Source of the DNA: Priapulus caudatus
Taxonomy: Eukaryota > Priapulida > Priapulimorpha > Priapulimorphida > Priapulidae
DNA length: 28,382 nt
Direction of reading: 5' to 3'
Assembly: GCF_000485595.1 (NCBI RefSeq)
Contig: NW_014577207.1
Coordinates: 287,775-316,156, forward strand
Below, piece after piece: positions 1-8,514 of this stretch (position 1 is the stretch's first letter; the number at the start of each line of letters is the position of its first letter). A program made the translations under genes and the position numbers. The notes beneath the pieces were generated by a model. That model was not told the DNA's origin. It did no database searches and saw only the letters and a list, made by a program, of their open reading frames with translations.

Positions 1-157
1 GGAGAGAGAGAGAGAGAGGGAGAGAGAGAGAGAGAGGGAGAGAGAGAGAGACAGAGCGCGCGCGCGAGAGAGAGAGAGAGTGAGAGAGAGAGAAAGAGAG
101 AGAGAGAGCGAGAGCGAGAGCGAGAGAGAAAGAGATAGATAGATAGATATAGATATA
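1..157. repeat. (GA)n microsatellite with GATA tail
   Basis: Nearly pure purine tract of GA dinucleotides with occasional GGG, CGCG and AAA interruptions, grading into a few GATA units at about 132-155. The left edge is cut by the window, so the full length is unknown. It is simple-sequence DNA with no coding content. Confidence 0.97.
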
Positions 158-1200
158 ATATTAAATTTAAATGTAATTATTTCAGTGCAAACACTTTTTC
201 TGCCAGTGCTATCACCTAGATATCGTATCCAACCCCTTTCCTCCAAATCTTTCATATTTCTCTTATAGCCTTCAATTGAATAATATAGTGTGTTTCTTTC
301 CACGTTAGTTGTATAAGCAAAGCAATCAATTTTGGCCGGAGTGTTGTAATGGCGAAATAGAATATAGGCAACCAGAGTAAGAAAATATACAGCACGCTCT
401 TTTAGTTGTGTCAGGTCGTGATACCTTCATTGAAGTTAACTTAATATAACGTTATATAACGTTATTAATAATATTTAACATTGCAAAAGTATTTCCAGTC
501 TGTCCTTTATGGCCCATTTATTATGATGCTACATAATTCGCCGTCCTACGAGTATTCATATTTCCTATCAAAAATAATCCGTGTAATATAAATGTCAACA
601 TATGACTTTCAGCTACAGCACGTTATCCAATCAGTTAAATGCTTGTGTTGCTATAATCATCCTACTCTGTCGAACATGCATTAAAACGAGATACCGTGAC
701 ACACTGTGCTAGCTAGGCAATAAAGCTGTATTTTTGTTATAGTCACTGTTTCATGCAAGAAAACATAGACAATTATGACTGTAGATGAACCGTTAATGCC
801 AAAAACAGGCAAGACCTAACATACTCTCCTAATTCTCCTCTAGTGCAACCTAGCAATAAGTCATCATTAAAAAAAACCTAAATGATTCTGATTAGATAGC
901 GCCATGCGAACGCAATTGATCTCAGTTCTAATCAAAGTAACTCGATGGGCTTGCTGTGTGGCGTTAGTTATATTAGTACTGATGTATGATCATACTTTTT
1001 CATACCGTAGTCTAGTTCATAATGAGGGGTGGTCATTATTTCTAAAAAGAATGATCCATTTTGACGGTGGAGACTGCGCAACAATTGTAGCCTGCCCACG
1101 CGAGCTTCCATGCGTTTAGCTTTTCTCTGCCCGGGAGATTCGTGCTGTGTTCGCGTGCGAGTTGCTTAATTATCGTTATGCAACGACTCACTATGTTCAT
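158..1200. other. Gene-free AT-rich stretch
   Basis: No exon that I can defend. A short tandem of the octamer ATAACGTT lies near 445-465. A 71-codon plus frame at 904-1119 has a hydrophobic stretch (WACCVALVILVLM) that could pass for a membrane segment. It has no recognisable domain, no flanking splice sites that stand out and no better codon use than its surroundings, so I treat it as a chance frame. Confidence 0.5.
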
Positions 1201-1357
1201 TTAAGAGGGGGGGAACGGGGGGGTACATTCCCACTTTCCCAGCAAAAAAAACCCCATATCCCAGTTCCCAGTAAAATAAAATCGCAATTCCCAGTTCCCA
1301 GGTAATTAAAATGGCCAATCCCGCGTCCCGAAAATACCCGTTCCCCCCCTCATTTAA
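1201..1357. mobile_element. TTAA-bounded MITE with G-run inverted ends and internal ~31-bp repeats
   Basis: Both ends are the tetranucleotide TTAA (1201-1204 and 1354-1357). Next to the left TTAA is GAGGGGGGGAACGGG. Its exact reverse complement lies at 1337-1351, separated from the right TTAA by two bases. The interior is about four degenerate ~31-bp units, each with CCCAGTTCCCAG-like text followed by an A/T-rich segment (starting near 1224, 1256, 1286 and 1317). Duplicated TTAA is the known target of piggyBac and Kolobok-type transposons. That this is a non-autonomous member is inference. There is no room for a transposase in 157 bp. Confidence 0.6.
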
Positions 1358-1569
1358 CACGAACCCAACAGAATTATAAAACAGAACCCAAAAAGTTAGT
1401 TTTAGCTGCCCTGGCCGGCGATCCGCCTGATTCTAAACACTTGCGACTATACTTTCTATTACGTAGTTGTGTAATGTTACTACGAATGTGTAGCCATTTT
1501 GCGCGTAAATAAGTATTTTTAATCTGGTTTATAATTACGGTGCGTCTGTATAATATTATGATATAATAT

Positions 1570-1609
1570 CAGGAATGTATAATATAGATATCTATATCAT
1601 ACACTCCTG
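1570..1609. mobile_element. 40-bp palindrome, CAGGAGTG family, copy 1
   Basis: A loop-free palindrome of two 20-base arms with two mismatches. It starts CAGGAATG and ends CACTCCTG, in a TA-rich flank. The same ends recur at 12177-12243 and 19943-19992, and its arm consensus matches the left arm of the latter at 19 of 20 positions. It reads as a tiny dispersed hairpin element. No clear target duplication can be read because the flanks are all TA-rich. Confidence 0.6.
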
Positions 1610-1792
1610 CTAATATAATATATACATATACGGTTATATGTATATTTGACATTTGGCGGACCGCCTTGTAAGGGAGACCACGTCACGTGTCGTGAAATAA
1701 AGCCAATGATTCCCGCTGACCAGTGCATAGCGTATATTCTACCTGCGAACGTATCGTAACGCTAAGCTACTCCAGAATTTCCTAATTATCTC

Positions 1793-2002
1793 TGCCAAGG
1801 AGGTTATGTTTTCGCCTCTGATCGTTTGTGTGTTTGTTGGTTTGTTGGTTTGTTTGTCTGTCAACAGGATATCTTAAAAGGTTAGGGAGGAATTTTGATG
1901 AAATCTTTTGGACGGCTTGGCCTTGGGCCAATAACCAATCGATTACATTTTGGTGGTGATCCAGATCCAGATCTGGATCCAGAATTTTTTAAGGATATCT
2001 CA
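1793..2002 (+). repeat. Interspersed repeat with GTTT-run and GATCC-rich end
   Basis: The order is AAGGAGGTTATGTTTTCGCC, a run of GTTTG/GTTG units (about 1826-1860), AGGATATCTTAAAAGG, a unique segment with GATGAAATCTTTTGG, then GGTGGTGATCC followed by a GATCCAGATCTGGATC palindrome and TTTTTTAAGGATATCTC. From memory this layout resembles a dispersed repeat found in many invertebrate genomes. That identification is recollection and could not be searched. No intact protein frame runs through it. Confidence 0.55.
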
Positions 2003-2386
2003 TAATTGATGGTAGTGTAGCGGTTTACTCTTTAGCCGCTTCGCTTCGTTTCACTTTCGCTTCCTCTCTCTGTAAGGGTTTATGATGTGTCACCGCCGCG
2101 TTAAACCCGGCTACAAATTAGATCGATAGCTATGTATTTGTGTTTATGCACGAGAAAAACACGATTGAGGACGATGGTTAGGGTGAAGGTACCGTTTGAA
2201 ATCATGTTTGTTCAGTGATTCTTAATCAATTATATGTAATATTATGCTTAGTATGTGGAAATATCATTGTTCTGTAGTGTAGTCGCGTGTCATGTGTGTC
2301 ACATTCACAGTCATATTACCCCATTATAATTTTGTTCCTGATTTTATATACAATACATAATTAAGGTTTTCTAGGGTAACATAGCT
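2003..2386. other. Gene-free spacer
   Basis: AT-rich spacer between two repeats. I see no ORF, splice signal or repeat structure worth reporting. Confidence 0.5.
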
Positions 2387-2670
2387 GATAATTTTGGTAA
2401 CTAACAATACACATACTACAATACACATGATATTATTAGAAGGTAATCAGCATCACACACTGTAAATATATAATGCACACGCTTATATAATACAGTAGTA
2501 GATAGATAATTTATTTATGTTATGTCACAGTATAGAGGCTGCACGCACCCTTCAGATAACGCGCCGACGTGCCGAACTTTCAACAATACACTGTGCGATG
2601 TTGAACAGCTTCTCTTTATAATAATATCATGTGTATTGTAGTATGTGTATTGTTAGTTACCAGAATTATC
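2387..2670. mobile_element. 284-bp MITE with 52-bp terminal inverted repeats
   Basis: Left arm 2387-2438 and right arm 2619-2670 are reverse complements over 52 bp with one mismatch, seven bases from the outer end. The arms contain TAACAATACACATACTACAA and end inward at TATTATTA. The 180-bp interior is unrelated to the arms and has no ORF. Nearly identical long inverted ends around non-coding filler are the mark of a non-autonomous DNA transposon of fairly recent origin. I cannot read an unambiguous target duplication, so the superfamily is left open. Confidence 0.8.
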
Positions 2671-2730
2671 TGAACGTAGAGTTTTTGGACTTCGAAAATA
2701 AAAGCTACTGGAGAACCGAGGTCAACGCGT

Positions 2731-2804
2731 TAGGGGATAATTAGGTGAATAATTAGGGGGTAATTAATGGGGAATAATTAGGGGATAATTAGTAGGGAAT
2801 AATA
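2731..2804. repeat. Degenerate minisatellite of AATTAGGGGAT units
   Basis: About six imperfect copies of a 10-14 bp unit reading TAGGGGATAATTAGG with variable G-run length. Non-coding. Confidence 0.75.
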
Positions 2805-3190
2805 TAATGCTAGGAGAGGACGACTGTGAGAATAAAATGAGTATAGTCTGTTGACGTACGAAGATGCACGCGTACACCGATACGCCAAATTACATGCACG
2901 CGTACAAAGCCATGACATATTCATTTATACTATATCCTCATATAGTACCATATACTATAGTATAATATTACCTGACACGTAGAATTATGGGCTCATGATA
3001 TCATGATGCGAAAGAACCCGTTATATCAAAACAACATTACCCTGGGATGAACAAGCTCCCGTTTGTTATTAATCCCATTGAATACTGCCGGGAACGTGGA
3101 ACGTGGATTTGATGTTGACACCTGATCTCATTTAAGACATATCATCAAAATTAATAGGCTAGGAACTCGCGCAAAGCTGAGATGATGATG
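2805..3190. other. Spacer with a 13-bp direct repeat
   Basis: ATGCACGCGTACA occurs at 2864-2876 and again at 2894-2906, a 30-bp spacing. TA-rich text with CATATAGTA/TATACTATA inversions follows near 2936-2970. No coding signal. Confidence 0.45.
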
Positions 3191-3365
3191 GCATGCATAC
3201 ATACATACATACATACATACATACGTACGTACGTACGTACGTACGTACGTACGTACATACATACATACATACATACATACATACATACATACATACATAC
3301 ATACATACATACATACATGCATACATACATACATACATACATACATACATACATACATACATACA

Positions 3366-3398
<33 letters not shown>

Positions 3399-3400
3399 GC
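3191..3400. repeat. (CATA)n array with an inner (CGTA)n block
   Basis: Uninterrupted tetranucleotide array. CATA units run from 3191, switch to CGTA units at about 3223-3256, then return to CATA until about 3395, with a single TGCA interruption near 3317. The CGTA block is self-complementary and every unit holds a CpG. The open frames across it (YVCM or HTYI repeats) are translation artefacts of the array. Confidence 0.97.
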
Positions 3401-3790
3401 AGGCAGAGAGACAGATCAACGGATAGACAGATAGACAGACAGGCAGACAGACAGACAGAGGCAGACTATATATATATTATCTATCTTATGTTCTATTCTA
3501 TCTATCTATCTATTCTATCTTATTATTTATCTATTATAGAATTAATTATCATATAGATAGAGGAACATAGAATAGATTAGATGAATAGCAATAGATGATT
3601 AGATGATTGATAGTATAGATTAGCTAGAAGAATAAATTGTAGATAGATGATAGATTTAGGAGAGATAATTGATGAATAGATAGATAGATGATAGATATAT
3701 AGTAGATAATATAGAGAGATGAGGCAAGAGAGACGGAAGGGAGAGGCCGAGGAGAGAGAAATGAGAGCAGCGAGAGAGAGAGAGAGAGAA
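3401..3790. repeat. Compound GACA / TATC / GATA / GA simple-sequence tract
   Basis: Continuing directly from the CATA array: GACA and GGCA units (about 3405-3465), TA and TATC units (3466-3540), degenerate GATA units (3541-3720), then GA (3720-3790). Together with the previous array this is 600 bp of related tetranucleotides. Confidence 0.9.
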
Positions 3791-5000
3791 AAAAAGAAGA
3801 TTTTTTCCATTTCTAAACTGATTTTTTTTGATAATATATTACCTTCGTTGGCTGCCGTAGTAGTATGAAAAAGCTCCTTGTGTTTTAGATATAGCGGCGA
3901 GTTGCGGGTATCGTGCAGGGGTGCACGGGAAAATGAGAGCAGCGGGAGTGGTTCCCATGATTAATAGAAAAAGGGTGGGTAGCTTGTTAGTTTTATGTGA
4001 CAGCTGTCAGCTTCCTTAGAAACGTTCCATGCTATATACTTAAGTAAATTGTGTGTACGCGTTCTATGGGGAAGATATAAGGGTTAGCAAGGAATATAAA
4101 CGAACTTGGGTGTTTGACGTAAGCCGTCTCTTACATGGAACAATAGTTGATTTTTCGTGCATAATTTCACTTTTAAACTGTTCAATTAAAGCTATTCAGT
4201 CTTAACTTGCAATCTGGTCTTTCGTGATATAACCCATTGGTTAGACGGGTTTCTGGTCGTTTTTACGGTCTAACAGGGCTTCCTCGTGTAGAGAGTGCAA
4301 TCTAGTTCGCAGAAATTTTAATAGCATCAGTTTTTGGAATTCGTGCGATTCACGATACTCTTGCTTTAACCCTAGTGTTAATAGGGCCACATGCGCGAGC
4401 AGATATATTTTATGTGTGCTGCACGCACCTACACGCTATATTATACCACATAAATGTTTGCGGAAAATGGCGTTCCAATATCGCTTTCACACAAATCATT
4501 AGCGTTTTAATTACTATTTAATAAGGAGTACCATAATGACGTTATATTGGCGTGTATGGCTGCGCACTAACTATAATCACTGGTCCCGTGGGGGTTTTAG
4601 CAGTAAATTAAGCAGTTAAATATCGAACATTTGCTAATGACCGAAACATAGCGGGAGAATGACACTATAGTCTAGACCGCCGCGTACGTCTATATTTAAT
4701 GTTCTTATGTAGAAACCTCTATTCGGTAGCTAAGGCGTGGTAGTTTTATAGGTACATATTGCCACGATGGCATTCCCGATCTCATCTTTCCGAGGAGCAG
4801 GTGATTGAGCATCGTGTGACTCATTGCGGAGAAAATGTGGTAGGAGTAATAGTAAATAGCAAGTATAGTAATAGTATAGCAATGAGCTGCACAGTTGATC
4901 ATAGTCAGGTGATAGATGTTTTCATAAGACCACGTCTTACAGTAAACGTGTAGCGTCTTTGCACTGTAACGTTACGCTTGAGTGGCAATCATGTCCGTTA
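3791..5000. other. Gene-free stretch
   Basis: Unique-looking sequence with only short frames (up to 65 codons, overlapping each other on both strands near 4705-4953) that show no recognised domain. No inverted-repeat element or RNA gene was found by eye. Confidence 0.5.
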
Positions 5001-5028
5001 TCATCATCATTTAGTGAGCGATATCATA

Positions 5029-5063
<35 letters not shown>

Positions 5064-5085
5064 TCATCATCATTTAGTGAGCGAT
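5001..5085 (+). repeat. (ATC)n array flanked by a duplicated 22-bp unit
   Basis: The 22-bp string ending TTTAGTGAGCGAT occurs at 5001-5022 and 5064-5085, with an (ATC)n run of about ten units between. The duplication suggests replication slippage or unequal exchange carrying unique flank with the array. Confidence 0.85.
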
Positions 5086-5874
5086 TGTCATACGGATGAA
5101 TACGATAAACTGATTATCCAAATGATGTCAATGTCAATCCAATGATTAAGCCTACCTAGTTCGGACCTCTGGCACAAAACTGTTATCAGAATGTTCATGT
5201 CATTGTCATGACTACTATCGTAACATCATTCCTAGTTTTAAGATGGTAACCGGTAACTATAATTTCAGTCGTAACTTTGCGAATGGACTATAGCAGCTGT
5301 CCAATGCTTTTATTGCGCGCTTACGTGATCAGCCATGAGGAGTTCCATAAGGCTGGTGCTTTGCTCACTTGGGAAAGATGCCTACTTGTTTGTTACATTA
5401 GCTTTTTCATATTACCCGCATTCATGTAGCTTTCGTGAACAGATAGCGCTTAACACGCGATAAGTAATATATTACATGCGGATTAAATTCCGAACGCGAT
5501 TTCGTTTCTGTGGGTATTAATGCTTGTTGTGCATTGACTTCTGTTCAGTATGACTTGTATAATCACATCGGTTCTATCAGGTGCATTTTTCTTTCTAACC
5601 CTTTTCGACATTTTCAAGCTGCATTGAAACACTGAAATCGGTGAACAATTAGATAAAGTGAGTTAGTTAATTACTGGTTACAATACTGACAAAATTTCAG
5701 GGCATCTGCATCACAGGCACTTGGGACAGAGTCAGTAAAAACTAAAAATAATATGAACGCACCTACACTTCCACTGTTGTGTCGCTGTATATCAACTTGC
5801 TTTCACAAAAACTAATGCAGAACTAGCCGCTCCCGCACACGCCGCTTCGAGTGTGCTGTGTCGCCATTGTAATG
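5086..5874. other. Gene-free stretch
   Basis: No ORF, RNA gene or repeat I can support. Confidence 0.5.
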
Positions 5875-5934
5875 ATATATATATCAAGAGCTAATAATCC
5901 CTTATAAGGTATTATTAGCTCTTGATATATATAT
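5875..5934. mobile_element. Near-perfect 40-bp palindrome inserted in (TA)n
   Basis: The core 5885-5924 starts CAAGAGCTAATAAT and ends with its reverse complement, around a centre of TTATAA that is itself palindromic. Only one base pair is mismatched. It is flanked on each side by at least 10 bases of alternating AT. The length matches the 40-bp palindrome at 1570-1609, but the ends differ, so it belongs to another family. It could be a minimal hairpin transposon or a cruciform-forming repeat. Confidence 0.65.
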
Positions 5935-6119
5935 ATATAGAAGTATATACATCTATATATATATCACTACATGGCTCCTATAGTGCGTGTACTTGTCTTC
6001 TTGTTGTTGTGCGTGAAGAGGTAATTGGTTTATGCGATATTACGCAGACACTGTTGTCCGGATTTGTTTCTTTTTTTTTTACTAGACTAAGCATGGCTTG
6101 TCCGACAGCTCTGCTCATG

Positions 6120-6365
6120 CTTCCTATATGCGTGTGTATCTGTCGGCGCGTCTATGGGCGCACAGATATGTGTGTTTATGTGCGTAAACGCACGCACATG
6201 TCTGTAGTGCACGCACACGTGAGTGTTGGTGTAGTAGTGTATCGGCGTGCGTTTGCGTGCTTGCACGCGCGTTTGCGTTCGAGATTACGCGCCCGTGCGT
6301 GTGTTTTGTGCGTGCGTGCCTATATGTGCGAGCGTGTGTGCGTGGCTGTGTCTGTATGTAGCGTT
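6120..6365. repeat. Degenerate (GT/GC)n alternating tract
   Basis: Purine-pyrimidine alternating text (GTGTGC, GTGCGTGCG, CACGCACAC) without a fixed period. Overlapping open frames of 121 and 159 codons on opposite strands both arise from this composition, are rich in V/C/R or T/H/R and have no domain. I consider neither coding. Confidence 0.8.
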
Positions 6366-6513
6366 TCACCGTACAAGCAAATTGTGACTTCCTGTGCGTA
6401 AGACGAGAAATCATACGTAATCTATTTATATATTTGCCGCACGTCCTACTGCTGCTGCAAACTCCACGACAGATGGCTCTCTCGCTCATTGGCTCAATCT
6501 ACCACTGCCACAA

Positions 6514-6864
6514 TAGTACAGCTGCTATCGTCCAAAAAATAGCTGAATTGTTCAGTTTTGTGATAAAAGCATGACACTTTGCACAATTACTTCTAAACAT
6601 GTAACAAACAATTTGTGATATGGATCCAAGCTAGGCTAAACCACATAAACTCTGGACTCGAGATCTGCGCATGTCCTAAAATCGCGGACATGGGAACGAG
6701 GCTGAAAATTTAATTGTCTAAAAACAGGCCGTAGCGTACAAAAATAAACTTGGAACTGATATATTAGTTGCATATGTGGTATTCTGTGCTAGAAAATGTT
6801 TAAGATATGATCACGTGACCTTTCTTTACAGTTTTACGAATTTCGGACGATAGCAGCTGTACTA
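6514..6864. mobile_element. 351-bp MITE with 24-bp inverted ends
   Basis: The left end 6514-6537 starts TAGTACAGCTGCTATCGTCC. The right end 6841-6864 is its reverse complement with one mismatch in 24. Each end carries a terminal TA. If that TA is the duplicated target the ends would be GTACAGCTGC, as for Tc1/mariner-type insertion. A CAA also flanks both sides (6511-6513 and 6865-6867 region), which would allow a 3-bp duplication instead. The interior has no ORF. Confidence 0.7.
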
Positions 6865-8124
6865 CAAGCAGATTTTCGGTTACAATTTGTAACGCTTTTT
6901 TACCACAAGTTTTACAGCGGCCAGGTTACTCGTATCCTATGTAATAAGATTTGTACTAATAAAAGTTGCAAAGATATTAAAAATCCGACCATTATTTTAT
7001 GAGAAATTTGATAAAATAGTGATACGAAATAGTGCGCGTATTGTGCGCCCATTTACTACTTTTAAATCATTACGCTGTTTACTAAACTAAGTTCACGTGT
7101 TTATTTAATATTTATCATGAATTTTTGGGATGCTTGCCAATATACCTAATTCTCGAACATTGTCTTTGAATGGCAATTCCAAAGCACTATGATTTACCCA
7201 ACATTTTATTTCTACATGGTGCATGAAGAATTATTAAAAACTACACAGCAGCTAGCTATGGAAAACAAGATTCGGACATGCATCCTGGAACTAATCCAGA
7301 CACACATACAGTCAACAGTATAAGTATTAGTATATAGTCATTGTGGCTAATATAAACAAATTCTCATAAAATTGTTTATGCAATAATATTATTATTGTAA
7401 CTACACTGGGCCTTCACAAACTAAATGTATACTTCAGTACTGTCATAGTGTCAGAAAGCAGAAGCAAAACTGGAAAATATGTATGAAACGCCGGTCAAAA
7501 ACATCGATCGTAATGTATATACATAGTAGCTCAGCTGGCGAGAATCTATTGTTTATCCCGAATGACCCATGGCTACCCCTAGGCAAACTCGCGCACGCGC
7601 AGTTGTAATACCGAACTCGCTTATAATAATGATAGTTGCCGTCTATGCACGTAAAATTGGTAGCCATGTTTTATGTAAGAAATCGTAGGAATCGATAGAC
7701 AGAGCATGGAATCGTAGATAGATCGGAGTTTAACGCAATGAACACGTGTAACGAATATTCACGTTTACCCTACGGGCGGTGATAACGCATTATTAAAGCT
7801 CTCTATGCAGTTTTCGTAAATTTTCGTTCGAGTTTTATGGCCACCACATCTCATAATTTATTAGTTATTTACAAAATAACATTTTTCGAGTTATATTTGG
7901 TTATGCTACATATTACATCTGAAAACTCACTGTTCTACTCTCACGACTCTTGGGAACCTCATGGTGACTTGCTACGACCTGATGAATATAGGACAGCTAT
8001 AGCTGACATATGAATGCAGGACCTGGTATAGATGGTATAGATGTCATGATACATGATATGAAGGCATCAATGATAATGACCTATACGACAACTGTATGAG
8101 ACACACAACCACAGCAGCCCACCG
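6865..8124. other. Gene-free stretch
   Basis: No coding exon, repeat element or RNA gene recognised. A 74-codon minus frame (7443-7667) has no recognisable feature. Confidence 0.5.
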
Positions 8125-8154
8125 CCAAATATTCACCAATTGCGCAATATTTGG
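8125..8154. repeat. Short hairpin with 9-bp perfect arms
   Basis: CCAAATATT and AATATTTGG flank a 12-base loop just before the long (GT)n array. Small enough to be chance in AT-rich DNA. Confidence 0.5.
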
Positions 8155-8170
8155 AAAGGCCTTTTTTGAT

Positions 8171-8217
8171 TGTGTGCGCGCGTGATTTGTATGCGCGTGT
8201 GTGTGTTGTATGTGCGT

Positions 8218-8268
<51 letters not shown>

Positions 8269-8271
8269 GTG

Positions 8272-8336
<65 letters not shown>

Positions 8337-8404
8337 GTATGTGTGTGTGTGTGTGTTGTGTGTGTGTGGTGTGTATATATGTGTGTGTGTGTATGTGTGT
8401 GTGT

Positions 8405-8446
<42 letters not shown>

Positions 8447-8454
8447 GTGTGCGT

Positions 8455-8513
<59 letters not shown>
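8171..8513. repeat. (GT)n microsatellite, about 340 bp
   Basis: Long dinucleotide array with a few GC, TATA, GTTG and GATT interruptions. All overlapping V/C and T/H open frames here are artefacts. The alternating purine-pyrimidine character is compatible with Z-DNA. Confidence 0.98.

Positions 8514-8514
<1 letters not shown>

Noticed and set aside
3191-3400. CRISPR array
   Set aside because: The tandem repeats are contiguous tetranucleotides without spacers, and the DNA is eukaryotic in character.
3128-3556. Overlapping open frames on both strands (YVCM and HTYI repeats)
   Set aside because: They are translations of the CATA array in every phase; tetranucleotide repeats without stops give open frames automatically.
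5922-6489. A 159-codon plus frame and a 121-codon minus frame
   Set aside because: Both rest on the same degenerate GT/GC tract, overlap on opposite strands and lack any domain.
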